From: Baylisascaris procyonis
Taxonomy: Eukaryota; Nematoda; Chromadorea; Rhabditida; Ascarididae
NCBI GenBank assembly: GCA_037389465.1
Contig: JAZARR010000197.1
Location: forward strand, 3,706,501-3,770,500
Length of the DNA stretch: 64,000 nt
Direction: 5' to 3'
The notes below the pieces were generated by a model. That model was not told the DNA's origin. It was given only the letters and a program-made list of their open reading frames with translations, and did no database searches. Shown one piece after another: positions 11,601-24,123 of the stretch (positions are counted from its first letter, which is position 1; the number at the start of each line of letters is the position of its first letter). The position numbers and the translations under genes are program-made.

Positions 11601-14600
11601 AGAAGCAATATTTAGCCTTTATAGCACCAACAGTTGCTATCGTATATCCTATCGCGGTTCATATCATCTAGCGATATGCCAGTCAAAGCAGTTTGACAGT
11701 TAATTGCAAAGTGTCTTTATCCTCTCTTGTCTTTCTCATCTCTTATTTCTCGACGTTCCCTTTTCCCATTCCCTCCGTTCATTCATTGTCAAAACTACTG
11801 TATATGAGTGCAACACCTTTTTGCTCTGATATGATAGTAGAAAGTGAACAATTTTTACAATAATGCAGCATGAGAGGAAGACGATCTAATATACTGAACT
11901 ATGAAAATTCGACTTTTCTTCTTTTACTATCCTGCACATAGCAGTTGGCATGTATCTGATGTGGAACGAAATGACGCATGCTTGCCTAGTTATTTTAATG
12001 GATCCCATTCTCGACAGTATAACCGATGGTGGGGGGCGAGTAATATCCGCTCACCATATTTCTTCGTGAGCTTATGACTTAAGGAATGAGGAAGCTAACA
12101 TTTTGCATACCTTTGCCCATTCTGGATGACTAGTTTAAATAGGCTGAGAGGCCAGGTAGATTACACTATCAGAGCAACATTCTTTAACCTAAAATCTTCG
12201 AAATGTTTCATGCTCAAGTTCAACTTTATTCTTCGTTATGAAGTCTTGTGAGGCATCGATCGGAAATTTCCTGATATCTAGCTGAGTTTGTTTATTTCCG
12301 TAGTTGACATCGACACCTGGTTTGATCTATCCAGAATATGTTGTAGCACAAATAATATTTCGCATAGCTCCCATTTTCTGAGAGTCTGGAGTCTTATTCC
12401 TTAGTTTTTATGCTGACATAATTTCTGTTTGTATCTGCACTTCGAGGCGTTTAAACGCAAAAATAAAATAAAGGAATTTTTATGCGGAAAATAAAGTAAA
12501 TAGATTTGTGAGCCTAATATTAATGAGAGATGGAGCAATGTAATTCTGTTGTATACGTTTCTTGGAAAGCAAAATTTGAGGATTTAAAACTCTTAGAGAT
12601 GCAAATGATTGACATAGGATTTCGGATGCTTGCTTATTGATGACGGTAGCTTGAAGATGGCCAACTCCAATAGATCTCAGAGCCGAAAGGATGCTAAATT
12701 TAATGATGCAATTCCTATCTCTAAAAAATATGACGCTTATTTTATCCGTCAACGATTTTATATCGTCTTCAATTTGTTGATTGCTCGATTTGTTGCAATA
12801 GCTTTTTTTTCAATTCAAAATTTTAATGAGATTCTGTTTCCTAGCATTGAATGGCCTTATTTCATCTGTTTATTCAGCGTTATTAGCCAAGCGTATCTTA
12901 TGTGTTGATGGCAACAAGGCACATGTTTACGTGAATTACGGGTTAACGAAGAAAGCGTGGGCAATTCTCATGGGAAGGGTGGGAAATTTACTAAATAGAA
13001 ATCGTTCCATTATTTCTCTGAACAATGGAATATTATCAAAAACTTACAAAATGTACAATGATTTATAATTAAATGAATGATTAGAAGGGATTCATATGTA
13101 TTATCGTGAAAAGAGTACTGTAAATCGACAGTCCGCATCGTTACATCTTGAAGCACTTTATAGGTTCGTCTAATCTTACTTTTCTTCTCATCTTCTTACC
13201 TTAGCCTTCTTTACTTCCTCTCCAAAGGTGAGAGATGAGGTGAGCTTATCTATGATAGGCCCCACCTAACTTTATTGGATAATCTTTATGACTGTTAAAC
13301 TTAAAGTTCATTCATTCGCTAGTTTTTATATACAAAAGTGTTTAAATTCAAGTAATGAGTGCATAGAGTGAATCGGCTTAGCGTAAAATTAACCCATTTG
13401 TGATTATTTACAGAAAGCAGGAAAAAGGTTTTGTTCATGTATATCATGGATAAGAAAACGGGATAGGGTTATTAAATCAGAGAAGCCTTGGTTTCAACTA
13501 GCGTCCAACTTCCAAAAAATTTGCATATTCAGTTTAGCCAAATTTTGCGTCAATCCAACAAGTGAAAGAGCTATAAATCCGGAATGCAAGCCAATTCCCT
13601 CTTACAATTTTTCCGGTTTCCCTTCGAAAACTATACATTTCAGTGAGAAATTTTCCATCACACTAAAACACATACCATTCTATCAATTTGAGCTCAATCA
13701 ACCGGAACTACCAACAAATATATGCAGATTGCGAAAAAAATTGACTTAATTTAGATGCAAACAATTTTTTTTTCGCATATCCTTTAAACGCGAAAATGTT
13801 CGAATCACACTTTTACTCTCATGTGCGCATCACTTCATAGTCGAATCATTGAGCTCGAGAAATGAGACAATTAATGAATAGTATTGAAAATCAGGCAGAA
13901 ATTAATGTTTCTTCCTACTTCTTCATTTTCGGATCAGTTTAGCAACAAAAGTTTACCAAAAAGGCGGAAAAAAAAAGACTCGGTTGAAGAAAAATTCTCT
14001 CAAGAGTTATCGTTAGTGGAAGCTTTTTCTATGCGTAAAAAAAATTTAATGTGTAGAGAGATTCTCTAGTATATAAAAAAGATTAGGCTGTTACTATATA
14101 ACTTTAAGCTGCTGAAGGTTTTCCACTATTTTGAACCACTGTTAATATGTATTGATAAAGGGTCCACACGCGCGACCCGCGTTCTTTGTGTTTCGTGGAC
14201 TATACCATACTTAACTATTCTGTTGCATAGTACAATGTAGTACTAAATAGTTTTATAAGTTGAATTGGACGAATTGAGACGAATATAAAAGCTGAAATTT
14301 TTATTGCGTTTATAGAAAAGTCTCTAAAATTATTTGAAGCTTGAACAACAAATTCAAAACCAAAAAAAAATTGCTCTAAGTCATCCTATAATTTCTTACT
14401 ATTTTATTATTTCAGATTATTCTATGATTCTAAACTATTTCATTAATCTTTGTGGTGATGAATTGTATTGCATGCATGATGTGTAAAATTTGAAAATCAC
14501 ATCCTCGTTATGTAGTAAATAATTGCTTGATCGCTGACTTTCTTTTTCGAGAATAATCCACATATTCTGCATTTACTTTCTCAAAGGTCACGCGATCGTT

Positions 14601-16707
14601 GTGTGCATGCATAATTACACATTTGGCGGAAGTTTTGTTTCTTCTTGATTGCGGCTAGAGAGGGGCATATTTTATTTTTCGTTTTATTTCATCGTAATGC
14701 ATTCATATGAGCTATTCGATTTATTGGTTGGTGTGACTATGGTACCATCCTCATGATAGACACATCCTTCTGTAACATCCATCCTTCTACCACGGATGTT
14801 TTCACCGTCTTATGAGGACTTTATGAGGTCTTGAAGCAAAATGAAAAAACTATAATCGAAAAATGTAGAATAATTACCTCAGTGCATCGATTAGAACTTC
14901 CGAAAGAAGCTTATTGAGAAAAAAAATCTATTGAGGATGGTGTTTCGACCTTGAAAGAATTAAGAAGAAAAAAGAGCTATTTGACGGGAGGGATTTGAAG
15001 TAATATGCTTCATCTTATCCAAGAAGAACTTTTAATTCCTTCTCGAGCACTTTACCTACTTGTCAAGTTTATAAATACAGGCTGCAATGATGGTCCATTC
15101 GTGTAAAAATTATTCCGAAGTATTTTTTTTTAAAGATTTCAATTCGAATATGTGAAATTAACTCTACATAGTTTTATCATCTAGGAAGTGAAAAAATTTC
15201 CCCAAAAATATTGAGGCAATTAATATCCCAAAAATTTGAAAAGATAGTCGCAATATTTGGTTGAGATTACGTCTTACTTTATTGCATAGGAGTATCCCAT
15301 TGAATAACCAACTAAGCATTACAAATATTCGTTGTGCGCATTTATGCGTTAAAGCAATGATGTGGGACATCAAAATGAATAACATATACATAGAAAACGA
15401 GGTTTAATTTTTCGAATAGGATCTTTGTTTATTCTTCACTTGTCAAATGAGGTCTGTTGAAGAGGACGAGTTTCTTTTTTCTGCATATTAAAGTTTTGAA
15501 TTCTTTAAATGATGGCATAGATATAGAAGTGCACTTTAGAATTTAAAAAAAATGAGAAATGTAATGCATTTGCATTAATTGTACTAAATTTGCATATTTT
15601 CGAATCATCATTTCTTCGTCACAAATTTTTTTTTTTTGCTCATCAATATGTAAATATGTGGATTGAAAAATTCGAAATACTTGTCGCTAGTAGTTGCGTC
15701 ACCTGTCAGTTGCTTCATTTTATGTTTCGCTTTACATGCCTTGTTATCTGGTAATGTTCTTTATTATACAAAATTATTTCTCACTTTTCTTCCCAGTCTT
15801 TAGGACACCTTAGAGATTTCTTGTTGCTGCACCTCGATAGCATCTGAGCTCAATTTCTTGATTTTAATTGTGACTCCCTTGTTCGAGAGATTCGTAGTTC
15901 CTTCCATTGAGCCGATAACCAAGCTCTATACTTACTTTAGCCGATAACAAAGGATTTATTTTTGTTAATTGATTCTAATAAGGAATTAATAACGAAGGAC
16001 TTAATTTCTACTGATTTCCGTTAAAATTACTTCTCAAAATGGAAGTACTGTTGGAATGGTTTTCAATAAAAACAAAGATTTGGTATGTAATATTACAGGC
16101 TAGGCACTGAATTCTCAGTTGTTGCCTGAATGGGCAACCATTAGGATTACGGAATAGTTGATCTTCTTCTGTTTCTTTGGAATCGGTAAGATTTAGACGC
16201 ATCAAGAGATGAATTGCAATTGTTCAATTTATCGTTTATAATGACTTGCGAATATTGTTTGCTGTTGAGAGGTTTTTTTTTTTTTTCAGATAGGTTGATT
16301 TGATTTGACAGCTGTTCCCATATCAAATATCGCTTTTCTTCTCCATTGCTGTCTTTGTTGAGGACTTTCAAGCGTCGTTGTAATTCTACTGTGATTTCTG
16401 TTTAAAATGATGTTTTAAATAAAATCTTGCACCTCAATAATTTATACCTAGAAATATCAGGAATTTTTTATTATGTGATTTTAATTGGACTGAAATCGGA
16501 GATCTCCTTATGAATTTTTAATAAATTCCTATAATGTATCTGTGAGAGATTTATCTGCCTTATTAGCATCGCTGCTTATAGTTTCTATTCTCGAGTTAGT
16601 TTGCTGATATCTCACGAATATCATAGTGCCGATTATATTGAACTTAGTGCTGACTAGTGCTCTTTAGACATACGGGGAGAATTTGCAAAGAAAAGAATAT
16701 ATGTATA
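8671..16707. other. AT-rich non-coding DNA, no gene recognised
   Basis: Open frames here, for example both strands of 12,480-13,068, overlap one another, lack family motifs and show no consistent splice context, so I do not call genes. A short dyad lies at 10,901-10,925 (CGATCATT pairing with AATGATCG across a nine-base loop). A CpG-rich patch lies at 14,162-14,200 with GTCCAC/GTGGAC ends. Nothing else stands out. Confidence 0.55.
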
Positions 16708-16727
16708 TATTTTTATTTATTTATTTA

Positions 16728-16784
<57 letters not shown>

Positions 16785-16818
16785 TTATTTATTTATTTAT
16801 ATATATATTTATTTATTG
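16708..16818. repeat. Compound TTTA/TA microsatellite
   Basis: TTTA units, then about twenty TA units, then TTTA, TA and TTTA again. Open frames reading through it give only Ile/Tyr/Phe repeats and are artefacts. Confidence 0.9.
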
Positions 16819-19800
16819 CAAGCCGTCAAACTGGATTTCAATATTAAAGTTTTAGAGTGCCAACAAAATCCTATTCCACAAACTCGTCCATCACGCTTTT
16901 TCTTTGCATTTAAGTTTAAAAAAATGGGAATATATGGCTTTATGGAAATTAAATCGAATGCCATATGTTTCATCAAAATTGAAATTTTTGCAAACGGCTA
17001 AAGAAAGAGTATTCATCGCTTTTGCGATTGCCTTTGCTCTGTAGGTGTTACTAAGATTAGTATTTTAGATCTGGCTTATATGTTGTGCTAGTTTTGCGAT
17101 ATAAGAGTGGATCACATCTACTTGTTGTTTTGAATTTTACTACCATTCAGGGTTATGCTGAAAACTTCTTTGATATTAATATAGGCGTAAGAACTCTCCA
17201 AATTTTTCTGCGTTCACCCACCTTTGAGTACTGAAATATCCTTATGATTGCGTTTTGCTGTTTTAGGATTGGTTGTATTTTGCATTCGTTAAACCATTGA
17301 GAATAGAGGTCGTCTCCTTTCTTTTTTTTCCACTCTTTTATTAATAGCCAACTTGGGATTAACTTTTGAATACTGTAAAAATTTTTTTTGCGACGAGAAG
17401 TTTGGCATTCATACCCGACAGTTTAATGATGAATGACCCGTTGGAGGCAATTGCAAATTCAACCTCTCGTTTGTTTGGTTTTTGCGTGTGATATGAATAT
17501 TGCGGGCAACGATCCATATTTCCCTTGTGAATATTCGCATTGCGTTAATGATTGTTGTCTATTCACGACCTCTTTGTTGTTATCGCCTTTAAAATCAATG
17601 TTCTGTTCGATGTTTCGACATTTTCATTCATTTTTTTCTTAGAAAATTAAGTAAAAATTTCGCAGTTTTAATTTAAGAAAAGTAAATGTTTTGGATTTAA
17701 GATTGAAATTTGCATAAAATTTTTTGAAAAAAAATTGAAGAAAAAACATGAAAAATAAGGAAAATAGTGAAAAAATTAAGAATGAATGAATTTTTTAATG
17801 AATAAAAATTTGAATTAATTGAAATATTAAATGAGCTATCACAAATGAAGAAAGTCTTTACAATGATACCATTTTCTATTGCCCCTGACCGTCAAATATT
17901 AATATTAGGAAGGAAAGGCAACTCTAGAAGCAAACAATAATGATTTGCAAAATCACAACAACTTTGCTTACCATTATTTGTTTATGTAATTGAATACATT
18001 TCTAGGTAACTTTTTTTACTTTTTAAGCGAGCAAAGGGTTTGATAGTAAGTTTTGAAAATGTCCTGAGTCATGCTAAACAGCACTCTGATTAAATTGCCG
18101 TTATCAAATTTCTATCAAACATGCTAATGTGAATTGAAATATGCAATCACTCTTATCACTATTACATCCTAGGATAGCCAATGATATCCTCAAAAATATC
18201 CGTTGCTTGTGGTAATAGAGAGAACCTACAACTTTCCGTCTATAGTTAGTTTTCTAAGTCTGAAATCTATAAAGCAAAGCCCCACAACTTTTATTGGCGA
18301 TGTTGTTTATGATATTCTAGTGCTATAGGTGAGATATTGAATTTCTTCGTTACGTTTTGCATCTAACAAAAAGTCCGTCTACTAAGCATATCTTATTTCG
18401 TGTTATCGAGATAAGACATCAAAGATCTCACTATGAAAAAGTGGAACATTTAAAATTCTCATTTATATCACTTATTGTTACAATGATTGTCTTTCGACTT
18501 GAATGATGCATCTATGATATGAAGATGTGAATACTTCCTAACTTAACGAATCTTTTGAAAAATCTTCGAGGAGAGGAAATAAAATGAACTTTCGATTATA
18601 AAGCAAACGAAACTGTAACAAAAAAACAATAAAAATAAGGGGGAGTTTTAGAAACATTTCAGCTTTAAAAGATACGTTTTTATCGTCCAAAAGCCGGAAA
18701 TATATTTATAGCTCGAGGTGGGCACCCAGTCATCCTCCCAAGTGGGAAACTACTTACCCTTTTAGGTGGGAACCCATTTATGAGTGTACGTACTTATGCG
18801 ACCGAAATATTTAATATAAAGTATGAAAGATAAGAAGATATTTATCAAGCAGAACCATTTGAATCACGATCAGCTACATCACAAGTGACTGAATGCCTTT
18901 TTATAGAAGGTGTGGCCTTAGGGCATTATAAGATTAATTTGGCCCGAATAGACTTTCCACTCTTAAGCTGCATTAGCAATGTGGAAGGCTCGTCAAGAGC
19001 ACATCGGGTAACGACTTTGAAGTTGCTTTAAGCTTCTTCCATTTAATTAAGGCGATTCTTGAGCATCTTCCATTCTACATCTAGTAGAGTGATCAAAGAG
19101 TAGATCGAAACACACAGCTGTTTCCATCTACTTTAATATGACCATTCTGGAGTAGGCATAAAGGACGTTTGGTTTGGTTCGTTTCTTATATAAAATTTTC
19201 GGCAATAATTGTGAAAACATCATAGATCTAATTATATCAAATATTTTTCGGCATTTCTCATAAACTTGTTAGATAGCTGTGCTCGTCATCAACTTTCTAG
19301 TTTAATGAGCTCTTTTTTTCAGCCTTTTTGAATTTTTTTTTACGATTTTCTAGAAAGATGTTTTATTGGTTGTCACGCTATGGTAGGATTTAAGTATATA
19401 CAAATAGTGAAGTGATACTTATACGGCTTTCTATTCGCTTTCTTGTGATTTTACAGAAAATTCTACTTGGACTACTTATGTGGTGTCAGTATGTATATGT
19501 ATGTGTCTGTGTTAGTTTCAACTCGAAAACCATTCAAATATAGTGTGGGATTTACAGATCTATTATGTAGATCATAGATCATTCGTTTATTGAAATTCAG
19601 ATTGATCTATCTACTTCAAAAGAAGCTATAGCCATTCGAAAAAATCTGCAACGTAATTGGCTCAATTTTTATTTTCACGCCAAACGTGCCAAAAATAATG
19701 GATTTTCATAGATCTCTACGAGTGATTAGATCAATAAAAATAACATCCATATTCCATTATTGATTGATAATCTGGGAAATTAGTTGGTCATACAAAAAGA

Positions 19801-20173
19801 ATGCATTAGTGCATTTTATATCATCCTTCTGGCGTGCTTTCCCACTTTTGAATATTGATCCAAATGGGTCGTATCCGAAGGGGTGAATTGCAAGAAATTT
19901 ACATCGAATAAACTTTGCTGGTATATTTCTTTGCATTTTTGGGTATGATATATGCATTTATACTATGGGAAGTTATCCCACATTTTTTCTAATTCAATTC
20001 TTTTCCAAAAAGCATTCTGTCATAAGCAATATGCAATTTATGTTATATCATATGTTATTGCATAGTGGGCATAGTTTCCATCGTTCGGTCACTATGTTCA
20101 CTTTCACAATTCTCCATTCATTTTCGCAAAATTTTATGCATTAAGGAAAAAGAGAAAAAACATGCATCTCTGC

Positions 20174-20233
<60 letters not shown>

Positions 20234-21697
20234 ATTCTGCAGTCGTTAGGTTCGCTTTTCTAATCGATTATGCGCACAATAAACCTCAAATCTTTTTTTT
20301 TTCAGTCAAAAAATCTCCACGCAAACAGCAACTAAATGAAGTATATTGCATTATTTGGCGAAAAATTTTATAAATAGCTAATGAGTTAGTGAGGAAAAAA
20401 ATTGAAGAGAAAATTTATGCGAAAAATGTTGTCACAATTTGATTTTTGTGCTGTTATATACCAAGTGAATCGATGGTAATCTAAATCCATTAAAATAGTG
20501 ATCGGAAGCCTAACAATACGCTTTCGTTTGAAACGTTATACAAATCTGGAAAACCCTCATCGTGAAAAAAAAACAATTTAATTTTTAAGCCAAATCTACG
20601 TGTTCGAGACTAAATTTGCTGTGCAAAAATCGCGCTCTCAAGTGTCAAATAGCGCCTTAAGAGCGTAGTGCTTCGTGACAAGATCGATGGCAGCAATCTA
20701 CAATGTAGGTTATAAGTGTCAAGTTTCTTCTATGATTCCGAATTGAGATGCTGTCAAACAAAAATTTACATAAGTTCATTGGCATGACGTCACCGTAATG
20801 GGGATTTGCTGCGATACATCACTCAAAGTTAACAGGGTTCTTAAAAGCGAGTTTAAATGTTCGACTTGCAAAAATTTGAAACAGTGCTATTGAACGACCG
20901 CGTAAAAGGAACGGCAGTCGTCAACTCTAGAAGTGTTTCCTATTAACATAGAAAGCAATGCATTTCTTCATCATCGAAAGAATCGACTCGAAGAGTTGTT
21001 GCAAACTTTTTTCCAAACGTTTGTCTACCGCATAGGTGGTCTTTAAGGTCTTATAGTATATAATCAATTTTCTGCAAAAACACAGTATAAAACACAAAAG
21101 TATATTCATGGATATTAAAATATGAGATGCAAAGCTATCAGCAAGCATGTAATTTTTGAGTAACTCAATTCAACTATCACTAAACTGCGCCATAGAAATA
21201 ATTTTATCTCTGCTCATTATAGCTTGAAGAGTCCTGCAGAAATAATGTTTACACTGATAAGTGTCTACTTCAAGGTACGTATGCAAAATACGTTAACCAA
21301 ATAGGGCCTGAGCAAATGCTCATAAAGTAATTAAGGTTTCTGATTCAAAAATTAGTCAAATCTAATAGATATTTGACGTATATGCAAAATTTCGCTGGAA
21401 TATGCTAGAATTTTTCAACGTTGTTTTCAATTAGAAGGTAATTTCATCCTTACCATGTTAGAATCTTCTATGAATGAGCCCTATAGTGATCTTGCTTGCA
21501 GGATGACCCGCTTATTCGAGAATCGCCTATCGTGACCACTCCGATCAAACTCCATTCTTTTCAGTGAGTGCATCTATTGTTGTTTACGTCATCATAAACA
21601 CAAAGGTTAAGCTAGGTGAGCGGAACATTATCAAGTATCCAGTATTAAAACATTTCAAACAGTAATGCACAAGATATGCAAATGCAAATTTTTTGGT
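16819..21697. other. AT-rich non-coding DNA, no gene recognised
   Basis: Contains a poly-A-rich patch near 17.65-17.83 kb, three imperfect AGGTGGG-type subrepeats near 18.71-18.79 kb, and a TA microsatellite (listed separately). No open frame has recognisable protein character. The stretch ends where sequence shared with the large repeat begins. Confidence 0.55.
20175..20226. repeat. TA dinucleotide microsatellite
   Basis: About 26 AT units, ending in GCGCG-type sequence. Confidence 0.9.
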
Positions 21698-22550
21698 TTC
21701 GTGGAAGATGTGAAATTCTAATTGGAATATATGCGAGCAGTCAGTGTGCAACTTGACCGATGAATAGAATCAGTGATAAAAGAGCACTGCTTATAATACA
21801 GGAATATTTTTGTTTTTTTATCAAATTTAGTAATCGTTCAAGTTATGCATCGCAGTGATTTTTCTTACTTATGCTATATTCACTGTATTTTCGAGGCGTT
21901 ATAGACTTCCTGGAATTTATTTTCTAAGCAGTTTGTTATGCACGTTAGTATCTCAATAGGCGGTGCGGTTATTCTCACAATCTCTATGATTGATACTTTC
22001 TTCCCGATAGGTCAGATATAAGCTACTTTCTCCTTTATTCATGAGGAGCTTTATATAAGAGGTTTAGGTTCAGATAGATAGAGATACAATCACCAACGAT
22101 GATCAAAAATAAGTGACGGATAGGTGTTATATAGATTCGTATAGATATTTAAGGAATAGTTCAGTTTTCAGCATGCAATAGTGAGTGAGTAATGTTGAGA
22201 AATAATGTTGCACTTTGCAATACTCTTTAGCGGCCAAAAAAACGAACTAGATATAAACTAAACATTTGTTACTGATAAATAACCGTATAGATGGGTAATT
22301 TCACAATTTTGTGTGGATCGAAAATTTTTTCTTTAAACTGCGGATAAAATAGTTTTGCAACTATCGTTTGATGAAGAATGTGTTTGTTATTATCAATTTA
22401 TCTGCTTAGCCAGTCTCTCAATGACGGTTCAGAAATCACCGCTCACTCTCTAAACTCCTCAGACGTATTCACTGAGTGCTTTCAAATCGTATGTGGATAT
22501 TCGATGATCGATATGTTTATATGTGGATATTTATTGTTATTTGAGTTCTT

Positions 22551-22743
22551 TATAAATGCGATTCATATCACTAGTGGATTCATAAAATTTGTGAGAATAT
22601 TGAAGCCGCTGAATAGTAATTTAAAAGGTCGACTGAATCAATAATGAAGCTATCAATTATGCTTTCATTTTTTCCTAAATGGCTATATATTCCCTAAATA
22701 TTAATATTTTTGTGGACTAATTACCCCTCCAGTTGGAAACGCT
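22551..22743 (+). repeat. Left inverted arm of unit 1
   Basis: About 190 bp running from TATAAATGCGATTC to the base before ACTAGAGATGC. It is an imperfect reverse complement of the right arm at 23107-23308. Shared landmarks are the AATGCGATTCAT edge, GGACTAATTACCC and CCAGTTGGAAA. It overlaps the end of an 88-codon open frame that I do not accept as a gene. Confidence 0.85.
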
Positions 22744-23106
22744 ACTAGAGATGCATTTGCGCGACTTGCGAGTTTTGAAGTATGCCCCCAAGGTGATGTG
22801 CTCATCGTTGTGCAGTAAGCGACTTGTAGCCTATAGGTCGATTCGATAGGCGAATCTTCATAGGCGCCTTTGTTACGATATTCTATTGGTGACTATGAGC
22901 GCACCACCTTGGGGGCATACTTCAAAACTTGCATGAGAATGCAATTGCATCTCTAGTCACCACTAGAATATCGTAACAAAGGCGCCTATGAAGATTCGCC
23001 TATCGAATTGACCTATAGGCTACAAGTCGCTTACTGCACAACGATGAGCACATCACCTTGGGGGCATACGTCAAAACCCGCAAAAGCGTGCAATTGCATC
23101 TCTAGT
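22744..23106. repeat. 149-bp satellite monomers, forward then inverted (unit 1)
   Basis: A forward monomer starts ACTAGAGATGC and ends TATTGGTG. The orientation flips at about 22892, and inverted copies end in GCATCTCTAGT. Inside every monomer is a dyad: GCCTAT ... GATTCG, five bases, CGAATC ... ATAGGC. Two short palindromes, CCTATAGG and GGCGCC, flank it. GC content is visibly higher than in the surrounding DNA. Confidence 0.88.
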
Positions 23107-23308
23107 AGTATTTCCAACTGGAAGGGTAATTAGTCCATAAAAATATTACAATTTAATCAATATATAGCCACTGATTAAAAAATGAAATCACAATTGATAG
23201 CTTTATTATTAATTCAATCGAACTGTTTAAACTACTATTTTAAACTATAATGGCTTTATATTTTTACAAATTTTATAAATCGACTAGTGACATGAATCGC
23301 ATTTATAA
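23107..23308 (-). repeat. Right inverted arm of unit 1
   Basis: About 200 bp from AGTATTTCCAACTGG to CGCATTTATA. It is directly fused to a forward monomer that starts at AAGGTGATGTG, in the middle of the monomer. The same fusion recurs at every right arm in the region, so it predates the amplification. Confidence 0.85.
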
Positions 23309-24123
23309 GGTGATGTGCTCATCGTTGTGCAGTAAGCGACTTGTAGCCTATAGGTCGATTCGATAGGCGAATCTTCATAGGCGCCTTTGTTACGATATTC
23401 TATTGGTGATCGGGTGCATATAATTGATAGATCGTCAACGAATTTGGAGAGACCTCAGAGATCACTGGAATCGCGAATAGAGCGAACAAAAATCCCTCAG
23501 AGCGATGTACCATTCTGTTCACTTGTAAACGTATAACGCATGCTCAGTTGCGAATTGCTATGGTGTTCCTAGTCGGCACGTCGCTCATACTGCCAGCGAG
23601 CCGTTGATGCCTTATGTGTATTCAATCGTGTTTCTCGTCCATATTGTGTCCTTTATCATTTCATTGCTCTTTATTCGAGTGATCGCACTACTTTCTTGAC
23701 TATCTTTAGTGAAATATTGCTGTAAGTCTTATGTTACGCAGTTTCTTGGACTATTAGTTACCATCTTTTTTATGCAATTTCTTAATGTCTTTTTTATGCA
23801 ATGCCAATTTAAATGGAAAGAGATCTTCGTCACGACCTAATTTTGGGACTTTCTAAAACTGGAACTTTCGATGAGATTTTGACCCTCTCGACATATAAAG
23901 CGTGAAGTTGGGGGGGGGGGGGACGCTGAAAATTGATGGTATATGAGAAGGCTTAGCGTCTCGAAATTTCGATATGCGGAAGGGGATCGGTGGCTGGCGA
24001 AGTCTAGGTCACCCAATAAGATTTCGTTATTGGCTGCCTAAGAAAATTTGCATATTAGTTAATGTATTTGAATTCGGCTTCATTCAGAATCTATTGACTT
24101 ATGTGCAAAAGCAAATTCGCCTG

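Larger units (their letters stand above)
21698..24123 (+). repeat. Unit 1 (type A, 2.43 kb)
   Basis: This is the reference unit. Head block 21698-22550. Left arm about 22551-22743. Forward 149-bp monomer 22744-22891. Truncated inverted monomer 22892-22957. Full inverted monomer 22958-23106 (exactly 149 bp). Right arm 23107-23308. Partial forward monomer to 23408. Tail block 23409-24123. Left arm plus forward monomer is complementary to inverted monomer plus right arm, so about 340 bp each side could fold with a loop of about 66 nt. Type A markers are CTATATTCACTG in the head and an uninterrupted run of 13 G (23910-23922) in the tail. Confidence 0.9.

Noticed and set aside
12480..13068. Overlapping 80-92 codon frames on both strands
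   Set aside because: No family motif, no consistent splice sites, and typical chance composition for AT-rich DNA.
16657..17001. 114-codon open frame through a microsatellite
   Set aside because: Half of it is translated TTTA/TA repeat; the remainder has no recognisable motif.
22378..22644. An identical 88-codon open frame in eight units (22378, 24804, 28031, 30456, 33682, 36107, 38675, 43017)
   Set aside because: The surrounding non-coding DNA is equally identical, so identity reflects recent duplication and not selection. The last third of the frame lies in the inverted arm. The diverged unit 9 copy is broken by stops and indels. No family motif is visible.
22711..22743. Resemblance of GGACTAATTACCC...TTGGAAAC in the arms to a nematode spliced leader
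   Set aside because: Only TAATTACCC matches. There is no TTTGAG|GTAAAC donor and no Sm-binding site at the expected distance, so it is not a spliced-leader RNA gene.
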